A DNA stretch of 64,000 nucleotides. It comes from Pseudomonas sp. PDM05 (GTDB lineage: Bacteria; Pseudomonadota; Gammaproteobacteria; Pseudomonadales; Pseudomonadaceae). Below are positions 46,544-54,927 of this stretch, piece after piece. The stretch covers positions 496,001 to 560,000 of the forward strand of contig NZ_JACVAC010000001.1 in the NCBI RefSeq assembly GCF_014851685.1. Direction: 5' to 3'. Positions within the stretch are counted from its first letter, which is position 1, and the number at the start of each line of letters is the position of its first letter. The translations under genes and the position numbers were made by a program. The notes under the pieces were generated by a model. The model did not search any database, had not been told where the DNA came from, and was given only the letters and a program-made list of their open reading frames with translations.

Positions 46544-46790
46544 TGCCCTGCTCCTTTAAGGATAAAGAGGCAACTTTATCATTCACTGTCTATTCTGGCC
46601 GTCATAAACGTTGGCTTAAACAATGCGAATCATGTATCGCAGACCTGTATGATGCCGCCATGGGAATTAATGTCGCCTCTATGCGTCCTAAAAGAGGCAG
46701 TCACAGGGAAGCGCTTAGCAGTAAGCTACACACATCCGACACCTGCCCTGTCTGAAACATGTGTCCTTAAAAGTAATCAAGGAGAAGTCC
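46544..46790. other. Promoter and leader region of csrA
   Basis: About 250 bases between the SPOR lipoprotein and csrA. It contains acagggaag near 46699 and the csrA ribosome site caaggagaag. Both hold GGA cores of the sort bound by CsrA/Rsm proteins, so autoregulation is possible. No gene is supported here. Confidence 0.35.
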
Positions 46791-46985
46791 ATGCTTATAC
46801 TCACCCGCAAAGTCGGTGAAAGCATAAACATCGGTGATGACATCACGATCACCATCCTGGGCGTTAGCGGCCAGCAAGTACGAATCGGCATCAACGCTCC
46901 GAAGGATGTTGCCGTGCATCGCGAAGAGATTTACCAGCGCATCCAGGCCGGCCTGACTGCTCCGGACAAAAACCAGACGCCTTGA
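46791..46985 (+). CDS. rsmE: CsrA/RsmE-type carbon storage regulator
   Basis: A 64-residue RNA-binding regulator that blocks ribosome sites bearing GGA motifs. [40 protein letters not shown] and IYQRIQAGL are canonical, including the RNA-contact residues. The [18 protein letters not shown] version with a TAPDKNQTP tail matches RsmE of fluorescent pseudomonads rather than RsmA. The start at 46791 has caaggagaagtcc, which is itself a plausible Rsm site. It is a single-gene unit. Confidence 0.93.
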   Translation: MLILTRKVGESINIGDDITITILGVSGQQVRIGINAPKDVAVHREEIYQRIQAGLTAPDKNQTP

Positions 46986-47194
46986 CGCGCCCTCAGTAGC
47001 CAGCCCTTTCGTTTACTGTAACGGCTGGCGAAAACCCCTTGGGCCTGCTCGCACTTTTCGCGAGTCGCGAATGCCCTGCCGGTTTATTGCCTGCGAAAGA
47101 TGAAACTGTGTCGAAGTTTGGAACTTGTCCGCCAATTCATAGCCGAACCTCCTGAGTTTCCCCCGGCCATCAGAGTGCACTCAGGAGCACGTCG

Positions 47195-47458
47195 ATGAGG
47201 CTTACCTCTACGCAACACATTTCCACCCGCGCCTGGACAATCACCTTGCTGATTGCGCTTGCCTTCCTCGGGATGGAATATGCCCTCAAATTGGAAGCGG
47301 AACGCACTTTCGGTAACGAAGTGAGCTCATGGCTCGACCTCGGGCTATTCCTGTGCACCTACCTGTTCGTGTTTTGCCTCAAGCCGATCCAGGTGATCGT
47401 CCAGCGAAAGCTGTGCAGGCGCGCAGCTCATCGCGCGCACCGGAAAACGGCGAGCTGA
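47195..47458 (+). CDS. Small inner-membrane protein, 87 aa
   Basis: Two hydrophobic helices (AWTITLLIALAFLGMEYAL and WLDLGLFLCTYLFVFCL) separated by a charged segment, and a basic tail (RRAAHRAHRK). The start follows caggagcacgtcg. I do not recognise a family. It is convergent with the HAD phosphatase gene. Confidence 0.65.
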   Translation: MRLTSTQHISTRAWTITLLIALAFLGMEYALKLEAERTFGNEVSSWLDLGLFLCTYLFVFCLKPIQVIVQRKLCRRAAHRAHRKTAS

Positions 47459-47486
47459 TGAACCACGCCTACCTGAGCGTCGGCGG

Positions 47487-48152
47487 CTACAAAACCCTGC
47501 CGTGCACGTAGAGCCAACCTTCAGCGTTGCGCTTGGCCTGCAATTGTTCATATCCATCTATCGAAGGGTGCCTGGTCACCATCGGCTCGAGATGCGTCGA
47601 CGTCACGACCATCACATCCGCACCCGCCGCTTCCCCGGCTCGAATACCTACGGCCGCATCCTCGAATACCAGGCAGTCCTCAACCGACACCCCCAGCCGC
47701 TGCGCACCGAGCACATAACAGGCTGGGTCCGGCTTGCCGCTGGCCACATCTTCGGCCGTCACCAACACGGCGGGCGGCGTAATACCCGCAGCCTGCAGGC
47801 GACGCAACGCCAGTGCCCGCGGGGCAGATGTCACCAGCGCCCATTGATCGCCCGGTAAATCACTCAGGAACGCAACGGCCCCAGGAATCGCGACAACGCC
47901 TTCGACATCGTTGATTTCGGCTTCGGTAATCCACTGCGCCTCAACCTCAGGATCGACCCCGGGCAGCGCCTGACGCGTGATGGTGTCAATGGCGCGGGCG
48001 CCATGAATGGTGGCCAGGAACGCCGCCACGTCCAGGCCATGACGCTGCGCCCAAGTGCTCCACACCCGCTCGGCGGCAGCGATGGAGTTGAGCAGGGTGC
48101 CATCCATATCGAACAGAAAGGCGCGGTAATGCTGGGCAACGGGGATGGACAC
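47487..48152 (-). CDS. HAD-family sugar phosphatase (GPP-like)
   Basis: A 221-residue HAD hydrolase of subfamily IA. Motif I is FLFDMDGTLLNS, motif II ALVTSAPRAL, motif III Lys in VASGKPDPACYVLGAQRLG, and motif IV EDAAVGIRAGEAAG. It resembles glycerol-3-phosphatase/2-deoxyglucose-6-phosphatase-like enzymes; the substrate cannot be assigned. It stands alone. Confidence 0.88.
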   Translation of the reverse strand: MSIPVAQHYRAFLFDMDGTLLNSIAAAERVWSTWAQRHGLDVAAFLATIHGARAIDTITRQALPGVDPEVEAQWITEAEINDVEGVVAIPGAVAFLSDLPGDQWALVTSAPRALALRRLQAAGITPPAVLVTAEDVASGKPDPACYVLGAQRLGVSVEDCLVFEDAAVGIRAGEAAGADVMVVTSTHLEPMVTRHPSIDGYEQLQAKRNAEGWLYVHGRVL

Positions 48153-48260
48153 TGCGTAATTTCCTCATGGGCGGTAACAAACAATCAGCCCGCTGCAATC
48201 TACGGATCACCTGGGTGCTTGTAAACGCTGCCGGTGCCTGGGCGCCCAGTCGGCTAGCCA

Positions 48261-48713
48261 TCAACGTCCGTCAAACGCGCCATTGAGGATTTCATAGATG
48301 ACGCCCGTAGCAATTGCTACCAATATCAGATCAGTGCCCGCTTGCCGCCACTCATAGCCATCGTAATGGGGGAGCTGGCCGGCTAAACGACCATCGAGTT
48401 TTTTTGCGATCCCTGGTGGCAAGGGCTTGCCGCGCGCCAGGTTTTTCTGGATGCCGGGGGGCAATGCAGGGCCTGGACTCCAGTAGTCCCGATGCCCCAC
48501 CAGCACATTGAGTACACCGCCGCGGTCGATGCTGGGGCCGCGAGCATCCGAAGCACCTTTGCCCCTGGATTTATCATGCCCCTGCCCGCCCTGGTCATGC
48601 CCCTTGTTATTACCGCCGCCCTTGCCATTGCCCGGATCAGCCAAGGCAATAGCGCTACCCGCAGACAAGGCCAGTGACAACACCACAGACATGAACTTGG
48701 GATACTTGATCAT
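48261..48713 (-). CDS. CigR-like/RcnB-type periplasmic protein
   Basis: A 150-residue protein with a signal peptide (ending AIALADP) and a Gly/Lys/His/Asp-rich low-complexity linker (GNGKGGGNNKGHDQGGQGHD). The C-terminal module has PPGIQKNLARGKPLPPGIAK and YDGYEWRQAGTDLILVAIAT, found in CigR anti-virulence regulators and RcnB-like proteins. The His/Asp-rich linker could bind metals. The role in this organism is unknown. Confidence 0.75.
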   Translation of the reverse strand: MIKYPKFMSVVLSLALSAGSAIALADPGNGKGGGNNKGHDQGGQGHDKSRGKGASDARGPSIDRGGVLNVLVGHRDYWSPGPALPPGIQKNLARGKPLPPGIAKKLDGRLAGQLPHYDGYEWRQAGTDLILVAIATGVIYEILNGAFDGR

Positions 48714-48791
48714 GGCGAATCGTCCAGAACAGGAATGTTCCTGAACTGTAGCCGAACCTAGGGTTTCTCACGCAGAATCAGCGAGCCCTCA

Positions 48792-49421
48792 TCAACTCAC
48801 CCGACCGCCGACCTCAACGACATCCACCGAGGTTTTCCAAGCAGCCAGCACGGCGACCCGCAACCCCTCGACCAGGGTCGACAGCGCCATCGTTGGCTCG
48901 CCCGAACCAGGCAGGTTGGGCACATGAACAAACCCGCTACGTACCTCTGTCCCCACCAGTGCATGCTGCAACAGATAAAACACCTGGTTGCACACAAACG
49001 TCCCCGCCGTCTGCGAAACCGACGCCGCAATCCCCACCTCGCGCACAGCCTTGACCATCGCTTTGATCGGCAACGTACTGAAGTACGCCGCCGGACCGCC
49101 CACCACGACAGCAGTGTCGATAGGCTGCGCGCCCAGGTTATCGGGGATACGCGCATCGTTGACGTTGATCGCCACCCGCTCGATGGAAATATCACTGCGC
49201 CCAGGCCCCAGCCCAGTCGCAATGACCATCACAGGTTGCAGCTCGGCAATCAATTGGGCCAGGCAGTCACCCGCCGTGGCAAATGCGCAAGGCAAGCGGC
49301 GCGCAACAATCTGCACACCGTCGTCCAGCAGCACCCCGTCCAGCTGGCGCGTAGCCTCCCAGGACGGGTTCACTGGGGCTTGATCAAAGGGCTCAAACCC
49401 CGTCAGCAGTAGCGTTCGCAT
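48792..49421 (-). CDS. pcp: Pyrrolidone-carboxylate peptidase
   Basis: A 209-residue C15 cysteine peptidase that removes N-terminal pyroglutamate from peptides. The catalytic triad is visible: Glu in GPGRSDISIERVAINV, Cys in GTFVCNQVFYLLQH and His in SGFVHVPNLPG. The start MRTLLLTGFEPFDQAPVNPS is canonical. It follows the DUF979 and DUF969 membrane genes by seven bases. The same grouping occurs in other bacteria, which suggests those proteins carry its substrate or product. Confidence 0.95.
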   Translation of the reverse strand: MRTLLLTGFEPFDQAPVNPSWEATRQLDGVLLDDGVQIVARRLPCAFATAGDCLAQLIAELQPVMVIATGLGPGRSDISIERVAINVNDARIPDNLGAQPIDTAVVVGGPAAYFSTLPIKAMVKAVREVGIAASVSQTAGTFVCNQVFYLLQHALVGTEVRSGFVHVPNLPGSGEPTMALSTLVEGLRVAVLAAWKTSVDVVEVGGRVS

Positions 49422-49428
49422 CTTCGCC

Positions 49429-50379
49429 TCACATCAACAGATAAAGCAGGACGATATTGACCACCAGCATCATCAACGCAGTCGGCAACTGCGCCTTGAT
49501 CACCGCGTTCTTGTCCGGCAGCTCCAACAGCGCGGCGGGCACAATATTGAAGTTGGCCGCCATGGGCGTCATCAGTGTGCCGCAGTAACCGGAGAACATG
49601 CCGATGGCCGCCATCACCGCAGGGTTGCCGCCGTAGATGCCAACCAGTACCGGCACGCCGACACCACCGGTCATCACCGGAAACGCGGCGAAGCCGTTCC
49701 CCATGATCACCGTGAACAACGCCATGCCAAGCACATAGACCATCACCGCCACCAACTTGAAATCCAGGTTGATGTAGGTGGTGGTGACGTGAGCCACAGC
49801 AGTGCCGACCCCCGCCTCATTGAACAACAGCCCAAGCATCGCCAGCATCTGCGGCAGCACCATGGCCCAGCCCAGGGCTTCGGTCAGGCGTCGGGATTCA
49901 CGCAAGGCTTGCACCGGGGTATCACGGGTCAGCCAGCACGCCAGGCCAAGGGCGATCAGGCAGCCGATGCCGAGAGACACGAAGGTGGTGTTTTTCGGGT
50001 CCAGCAACGGTACACCGCCGATCTCGGTGTGCTTGAGCAATACCGAGCCAATTACCGTGGTCAACGGAATGGCCAGTGCCGGGATAAACAGCTTGTGCCC
50101 CAGGCGACCGGCGCTGGCACGGGAAGCCTTGTCATGCAGTTCGGCATGGGCTCCTCGCCCGACACCGCCCAAGCCTGCGATCAACGCCATCACCACCACA
50201 CCGACGCCGATAACCACCGACGGCAAGCGCTCGCCGACCAGGAACGGAATGGCGAACAGCAGCCAGAACAACGCGCTGGACCAACGCTTGGGATGGGTGC
50301 GATCCAGCACGATCATGCCCGCCGTGATCAGCAACAGCACACCGGCCAGCCAGTACAGGTATTGAATGGAGATAATCAT
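49429..50379 (-). CDS. DUF979 membrane protein, putative permease subunit
   Basis: A 316-residue polytopic protein with about nine hydrophobic segments (YWLAGVLLLITAGMIVLD, LFWLLFAIPFLVGERLP). It has a conserved re-entrant-like GNGFAAFPVMTGGVGVPVLV and FSGYCGTLMTPMAANFNIVP. It belongs to DUF979, always paired with DUF969, and resembles one half of a split carrier. It overlaps the DUF969 gene by four bases and precedes pcp by seven. Transport of 5-oxoproline or pyroglutamyl peptides is inferred from context only. Confidence 0.85.
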   Translation of the reverse strand: MIISIQYLYWLAGVLLLITAGMIVLDRTHPKRWSSALFWLLFAIPFLVGERLPSVVIGVGVVVMALIAGLGGVGRGAHAELHDKASRASAGRLGHKLFIPALAIPLTTVIGSVLLKHTEIGGVPLLDPKNTTFVSLGIGCLIALGLACWLTRDTPVQALRESRRLTEALGWAMVLPQMLAMLGLLFNEAGVGTAVAHVTTTYINLDFKLVAVMVYVLGMALFTVIMGNGFAAFPVMTGGVGVPVLVGIYGGNPAVMAAIGMFSGYCGTLMTPMAANFNIVPAALLELPDKNAVIKAQLPTALMMLVVNIVLLYLLM

Positions 50380-51092
50380 TGCGCGGCCTCCACGGCGGTA
50401 GCGACCGGCGTCAGCTCACGGGTGAGCCGGCGGTCGAATCGGTGCAGGCGGATCGCGTGAATGATGAAGGCACAGATCGCCGTAGGGATGCCCCACACAG
50501 CAATGTGCAGCGGTTCCACATCGATTCCGGAGCCGAGCAGGAAGGTGTGCATCAGCGCGATGGCACCAAAGGCGACAAAGATGTCTTCACCGAAAAACAG
50601 CCCAACGTTGTCGGTCGCCGCGCACATGGCCAACACCTTGTGGCGCACCTTGTCTGGCAGTTTGCCGTAGCGTTTTTCTGCCGCACCTTCTGCCATCGGC
50701 GCCAGCAGCGGCCGCACCATCTGTGGATGCCCGCCCAGGCTGGTCAGCCCCATGGCTGCAGTGGATTCGCGCACAAACAAATAGATGATCAACAGGCGCC
50801 CGACGGTCGCACGTTCGAACCGTGCGATCCAGTTCTGCGCATGCAGGCGCAAGCCGTGGCGCTCCAGCAGCCCAATCACGGCCAGGGGTAATAAAAGAAT
50901 CAGTTGCAGGGCGCGGGTCTGAAGGAAACCTTCACCCATGCTGGCGAGGATTTTCTCCAAGGGAAAATGGGCAGCAAGCCCGGTCGCGATGGCGGCAGCG
51001 GTGACCACCAACAGCGGATTGAAGCGCAAGACAAAGCCAACCACGATGACAAGTACGCCGATCAACGGCCATAGGTTCACAACAGTTTGCAT
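50376..51092 (-). CDS. DUF969 membrane protein, putative permease subunit
   Basis: A 238-residue polytopic protein (MQTVVNLWPLIGVLVIVVGF, LILLLPLAVIGLLERHGLRL, LTSLGGHPQMVRPLLAP). The ATG at 51092 has aaggacttcatcgtc; an extended frame to 51161 lacks a site. DUF969 and DUF979 together look like the two halves of one carrier. It heads the three-gene pcp operon. No regulator is adjacent. Confidence 0.85.
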   Translation of the reverse strand: MQTVVNLWPLIGVLVIVVGFVLRFNPLLVVTAAAIATGLAAHFPLEKILASMGEGFLQTRALQLILLLPLAVIGLLERHGLRLHAQNWIARFERATVGRLLIIYLFVRESTAAMGLTSLGGHPQMVRPLLAPMAEGAAEKRYGKLPDKVRHKVLAMCAATDNVGLFFGEDIFVAFGAIALMHTFLLGSGIDVEPLHIAVWGIPTAICAFIIHAIRLHRFDRRLTRELTPVATAVEAAQ

Positions 51093-51427
51093 GACGATGA
51101 AGTCCTTATGTGCGCGCTGCGGCGCCATTACAGCAGGATGCGAACAAAGGGTTCGCAGCAAGAATGTGGCGGGCAGTCGGCTCGGTTTTTTATTGTTGAC
51201 CCGGAAGGTCGAGCGTCAGTGGCGGCAACTTTGCTGTCTGGGATGGGGAGGTGTCCAACAAGAAAAATTGTTGCTGCACACCAATAAATTTTGTCGGCAA
51301 TTCAAGACCGATCCAGGGCCGCCCCCCGTGATCGCGACAACAGTGACGAATCCGGCGCAGGACCTATACTCATTGGAGCGACAGCGTATTTCGCTGCTTC
51401 GCTTTGCTGACGAAGAGGTAATTCACT
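51093..51427. other. Divergent intergenic region
   Basis: About 335 bases upstream of the DUF969 operon. A -10-like tatact is near 51365 (cctatactcattgg). It is followed by small hairpins, cagcg-tattt-cgctg (51386-51400) and cttcg-ctttgctga-cgaag (51399-51417), then the micro-ORF at 51428. The left part probably holds the DUF969 promoter. Confidence 0.4.
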
Positions 51428-51532
51428 ATGTACGCCGGACAAATGGGTATGGCGACAACGAATGGTGAGATCCGCTGCCAGATGGTTGTACAGATCATCT
51501 GCCTGCTATCGGTGGCTCAGCTTTTTTGCTGA
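51428..51532 (+). CDS. Possible 34-residue micro-protein
   Basis: The ATG at 51428 follows cgaagaggtaattcact, a plausible if distant ribosome site, below a promoter-like tatact. The peptide is hydrophilic for 18 residues (MYAGQMGMATTNGEIRCQ) and then hydrophobic (MVVQIICLLSVAQLFC) with three Cys. It may be a small membrane peptide or a chance frame over a structured RNA leader. There is no known homologue to cite. Confidence 0.3.
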   Translation: MYAGQMGMATTNGEIRCQMVVQIICLLSVAQLFC

Positions 51533-51576
51533 CTGATCAGTAAGCCCAAATACCCGACACCCGAAAAAAGGACTTT

Positions 51577-51693
51577 TTGCTTGCGCTCAAGGGCGTAGGT
51601 CCCACTGTGGCTGCCCGATTGGAGCAAATGGGCATCCAATCCCTGGCCGAACCAGGGGCGTCAGATGTCGGTGACATCCTCGCGCAAGCCTAA
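51577..51693 (+). CDS. Small helix-hairpin-helix protein
   Basis: The frame reads LLALKGVGPTVAARLEQMGI then QSLAEPGASDVGDILAQA. LKGVGPTVAARLEQMGI is a good helix-hairpin-helix, a non-specific DNA-binding motif, and pseudomonads have short HhH proteins of this type. A TAA lies 33 bases upstream in frame and no ATG or GTG fits. A TTG at 51577, with aaaagg eleven or so bases before it, is the only start. Homologues I recall have 8-10 more residues, so a 5' loss is possible. Confidence 0.5.
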   Translation: MLALKGVGPTVAARLEQMGIQSLAEPGASDVGDILAQA

Positions 51694-51810
51694 GCAGCGT
51701 TAGGCTCGACGTGCCGGAGAAACAGCCCGCACGCTCGGGCGGCTATCACTGCGGCGGTGGATATTGCGAGACGTGCCAAGGCGTAACGCCGCGCAAAAAA
51801 CCAAGACAAC

Positions 51811-51841
51811 AAAAAAGGGCCCACCTTTCGGTGAGCCCTTC
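51811..51841 (-). terminator. Terminator after tRNA-Val(GAC)
   Basis: On the reverse strand AAGGGCTCACC-GAAA-GGTGGGCCCTT, with one mismatch, is followed by a run of six T less the stem. It lies 29 bases beyond the tRNA 3' end. Confidence 0.88.
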
Positions 51842-51869
51842 TAGACCGCCCAGCAGAGCGGATTTTGTT

Positions 51870-51946
51870 TGGTAGGCGCGATTGGACTCGAACCAACGAC
51901 CCCCACCATGTCAAGGTGGTGCTCTAACCAACTGAGCTACGTGCCT
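51870..51946 (-). tRNA. tRNA-Val (anticodon GAC)
   Basis: The 77-base cloverleaf has D arm AGCTCAGTTGGTTAGAGC, anticodon arm CCACC-TTGACAT-GGTGG giving GAC, T loop GTTCGAGTC and encoded CCA. The acceptor is AGGCACG against CGCGCCT, leaving an A5-C68 mismatch where an A-T pair is expected. All other pairs are normal. Confidence 0.94.
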
Positions 51947-52130
51947 GCTGTGAGGCGGCATTCTACGGAATTCCGGAGGGGTGTCAACATCTTTTTTGCA
52001 GCTAACCCTATGAATATGCGAATTTTTTATTTGCGCCGGGTAGACCCGTGGTTTTCGGGTGGCTGGCAGGCAATTTTCAACTCAGGTAGGATCGGCGCAC
52101 TCGTAAAAAATATAAAACAGAGGTTCCAGG

Positions 52131-53414
52131 ATGGCGAACACCCCCTACCCCCAGTCGTATTACGCCGCGTCCGCAAACGCGGTTCCGCCGCGCCCGGTGC
52201 TGCAAGGTGACGTCGAAACTGATGTATGCGTGATTGGCGCCGGTTACACCGGCCTGTCCAGCGCGTTGTTTCTCCTGGAGAACGGCTTTCGCGTGACGGT
52301 GCTGGAAGCCGCCAAGGTCGGGTTTGGCGCGTCGGGGCGCAACGGCGGGCAGATCGTCAACAGCTATAGCCGCGACATCGATGTGATCGAACGCAGTGTC
52401 GGCCCCAAGCAGGCGCAGTTGCTCGGGCAGATGGCGTTTGAGGGCGGCAAGATCATTCGCGAGCGGGTCGCCAAATACCAGATCCAGTGCGACCTGAAAG
52501 ACGGCGGCGTATTCGCCGCGCTCAACAGCAAGCACATGGGCCACCTGGAGTCGCAGAAGCGCCTGTGGGAGCGCTATGGCCATACCCAGCTGGAACTGCT
52601 GGACGAGCGCCGCATCCGCGAGGTGGTGGCCTGTGACAACTATGTCGGCGGCCTGCTCGACATGAGCGGCGGGCACATCCACCCGCTCAACCTCGCATTG
52701 GGTGAAGCCGCGGCCGTGGAGTCACTGGGCGGTACGATCTATGAGCAATCCGCTGCACTGCGCATTGAACGCGGCGCCAATCCGGTGGTACACACCGCCG
52801 AGGGCAAGGTCAGGGCCAAGTTCATCATTGTCGCAGGCAACGCCTACCTGGGCAATCTGGTGCCCGAGCTGGCGGCCAAGTCGATGCCGTGCGGCACCCA
52901 AGTCATTACCACAGCCCCACTGGGGGACGAACTGGCAAAAACGTTGCTGCCACAGGATTACTGTGTCGAAGACTGCAACTACCTGCTCGACTACTACCGC
53001 CTCACCAGCGACAAGCGCCTGATATTCGGCGGCGGCGTGGTGTACGGCGCGCGCGACCCGGCAAATATCGAAGCGATCATCCGTCCGAAGATGCTCAAGG
53101 CGTTCCCGCAGCTCAAGGATGTAAAGATCGACTACGCCTGGACCGGCAATTTCCTACTAACCCTGTCGCGCTTACCGCAAGTAGGTCGCCTGGGCGACAA
53201 CATCTATTACTCCCAGGGCTGTAGTGGTCATGGTGTGACGTACACGCACCTGGCGGGCAAGGTATTGGCGGAGGCACTGAGAGGCCAGGCAGAGCGCTTT
53301 GACGCGTTTGCCGACCTGCCGCACTACCCATTCCCGGGTGGACAGCTGTTACGCACACCATTCGCAGCACTGGGAGCCTGGTATTACGGGCTGCGGGATA
53401 AACTGGGGTTCTGA
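52131..53414 (+). CDS. puuB: FAD-dependent oxidoreductase, gamma-glutamylputrescine oxidase-like
   Basis: A 427-residue DAO/glycine-oxidase-family flavoenzyme. The FAD-binding CVIGAGYTGLSSALFLLENG, GFGASGRNGGQIVNSYSRDI, DYYRLTSDKRLIFGGG and C-terminal YYSQGCSGHGVTYTHLAG match PuuB/OrdL-type enzymes, which oxidise gamma-glutamylputrescine or related amines. Pseudomonads carry several paralogues, so the symbol is by family. The start follows agaggttccagg. It stands alone, not with other puu genes, and ends at a REPIN. Confidence 0.85.
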   Translation: MANTPYPQSYYAASANAVPPRPVLQGDVETDVCVIGAGYTGLSSALFLLENGFRVTVLEAAKVGFGASGRNGGQIVNSYSRDIDVIERSVGPKQAQLLGQMAFEGGKIIRERVAKYQIQCDLKDGGVFAALNSKHMGHLESQKRLWERYGHTQLELLDERRIREVVACDNYVGGLLDMSGGHIHPLNLALGEAAAVESLGGTIYEQSAALRIERGANPVVHTAEGKVRAKFIIVAGNAYLGNLVPELAAKSMPCGTQVITTAPLGDELAKTLLPQDYCVEDCNYLLDYYRLTSDKRLIFGGGVVYGARDPANIEAIIRPKMLKAFPQLKDVKIDYAWTGNFLLTLSRLPQVGRLGDNIYYSQGCSGHGVTYTHLAGKVLAEALRGQAERFDAFADLPHYPFPGGQLLRTPFAALGAWYYGLRDKLGF

Positions 53415-53425
53415 CCGAATCCAAC

Positions 53426-53531
53426 TGTGGGAACGGGCTTGTGTGGGAGCGGGCTTGCTCGCGAATGCAGTGTGCCAGTCGCCAGATTTATTGACTGATC
53501 CACCGCTTTCGCGAGCAAGCCCGCTCCCACA
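53426..53531. repeat. REPIN with an extra partial REP arm
   Basis: The inverted pair spans 53442-53531 (tgtgggagcgggcttgctcg ... cgagcaagcccgctcccaca). Directly before it, 53426-53441 repeats the first 16 bases (tgtgggaacgggcttg, one substitution) in direct orientation. The extra arm is a truncated tandem duplicate. Confidence 0.85.
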
Positions 53532-53551
53532 TAAAATAAAATCGCAGACAC

Positions 53552-53583
53552 AAAAAACCCCGGTCTTTCGACCAGGGTTTTTG
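53552..53583. terminator. Bidirectional terminator between puuB and the tRNA cluster
   Basis: aaaaaaccccggtc-tttc-gaccagggttttt forms a 13-base stem with one mismatch, flanked by A and T runs. It can end both the rightward flavoprotein transcript and the leftward tRNA transcript. Confidence 0.9.
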
Positions 53584-53651
53584 CTATCGGATCAAAGTAG
53601 CCAGAGGCTTTCTTTGTGCTTCAAGGCGTTCAGTGGGCCTTGATGCAGATA

Positions 53652-53728
53652 TGGCGCAGCGGACGGGACTCGAACCCGCGACCCCCGGCGTGACAGGCCG
53701 GTATTCTAACCGACTGAACTACCGCTGC
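53652..53728 (-). tRNA. tRNA-Asp (anticodon GTC), copy 1
   Basis: The 77-base cloverleaf has acceptor GCAGCGG / CCGCTGC, anticodon arm CCGGC-CTGTCAC-GCCGG giving GTC, T loop GTTCGAGTC and encoded CCA. It is identical to the copy at 53834. Confidence 0.96.
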
Positions 53729-53833
53729 GTATCGCTTGACCAGTTGAACACAAACATTCAACCGCCTTTAAACATCTGATTGATCAACCTTGGTTGTTCA
53801 ATCTCAAGCCCGAAAAATCAAGCCTGGAAAATA

Positions 53834-53910
53834 TGGCGCAGCGGACGGGACTCGAACCCGCGACCCCCGGCGTGACAGGCCGGTATTCTAACCGACTGAA
53901 CTACCGCTGC
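53834..53910 (-). tRNA. tRNA-Asp (anticodon GTC), copy 2
   Basis: Identical in sequence to the copy at 53652, including the encoded CCA. The two are separated by 105 bases and appear to belong to one leftward tRNA-Val-Asp-Asp unit ending at the terminator near 53552. Confidence 0.96.
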
Positions 53911-53964
53911 GCGTCGGTGCAACCTTTACGTTGCGTCTTGCCCTAAGGCAAAACTCTCAAGAAG

Positions 53965-54040
53965 TGGTGGGTGATGACGGGATCGAACCGCCGACCCTCT
54001 GCTTGTAAGGCAGATGCTCTCCCAGCTGAGCTAATCACCC
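53965..54040 (-). tRNA. tRNA-Val (anticodon TAC)
   Basis: The 76-base cloverleaf has acceptor GGGTGAT / ATCACCC, anticodon arm TCTGC-CTTACAA-GCAGA giving TAC, T loop GTTCGATCC and encoded CCA. It is the first gene of the leftward tRNA cluster. Confidence 0.96.
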
Positions 54041-54147
54041 TTTGCTTCGTTGAGGCCGCGAAATTTACGCAGGTAACGGACCTAAGTCAATAGCCTGCTT
54101 GAAGTTTTTCTGAAAAAGACAAAATTACTTCAAGACGGCCACCTGCC

Positions 54148-54927
54148 CTACTCGCTGTAAATCATCTTCTTGCTCATGCCACCGTCCACGACAAACTCTT
54201 GGCCGGTGACAAACCCGGCCTGACGCGACAACAACCACGCTACCATCGCCGCGACGTCCTCCACCGTGCCAACCCTGCCCGCTGGATGCTGGGCGTGGTC
54301 AGCGTCCGTCAAAGGCTCGGCGCGCCGTGCGGCAGGATCACGCGCATCGATCCAACCCGGGCTGACCGCATTGACCCGCACTTCCGGCCCAAGGCTCATC
54401 GCCAAGGCGTGTGTCAGGGCCAACAAACCGCCCTTGCTCGCCGCATAGGCTTCGGTGTCCGGCTCCGATTGACGGGCCCGGGTCGACGCCAGGTTGACGA
54501 TGGCACCGCCATGGGCACGCAGGTACGGCGCACAGTGTTTGGCAAGCAACATCGGCCCACTCAGGTTGACCGCCAGCACACGATTCCAATACGCCAGATC
54601 AAGGCTTTCCAACGTGATATTGCGCGGATCGGCCACCGCCGCATTGCACACCAACGCATCCAGGCGCCCAAACTGCCCAAGCACCTCGGCAACGCCCTGC
54701 GCAACCTGCTTCTCGTCGGCCACATCCATACTGATAAACCAGGCATTCTCGCCCAGCACCTTGGATACTTTGGAACCGCGCTCACGGTCCAGGTCAGTCA
54801 GAACCACCTGCCAGCCTTCGCTGATCAGCCACGCGGCAATCCCGAGACCAATACCCCGCGCCGCGCCAGTCACCAGCGCGACGCGCCCGTTACTGGCTGC
54901 CGCCGCCTCCAAGGACCACTCGATCAC
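54148..54927 (-). CDS. SDR family NAD(P)-dependent oxidoreductase
   Basis: A 259-residue classical short-chain dehydrogenase. The nucleotide loop is [18 protein letters not shown], the structural motif CNAAVAD corresponds to NNAG, and the active site is [20 protein letters not shown] with Tyr and the following Lys (YxxxK). It starts with GTG at 54927, overlapping the metZ stop by four bases (GTGA), so it is coupled to metZ. The substrate is unknown; the same gene follows metZ in related pseudomonads. Confidence 0.9.
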   Translation of the reverse strand: MIEWSLEAAAASNGRVALVTGAARGIGLGIAAWLISEGWQVVLTDLDRERGSKVSKVLGENAWFISMDVADEKQVAQGVAEVLGQFGRLDALVCNAAVADPRNITLESLDLAYWNRVLAVNLSGPMLLAKHCAPYLRAHGGAIVNLASTRARQSEPDTEAYAASKGGLLALTHALAMSLGPEVRVNAVSPGWIDARDPAARRAEPLTDADHAQHPAGRVGTVEDVAAMVAWLLSRQAGFVTGQEFVVDGGMSKKMIYSE

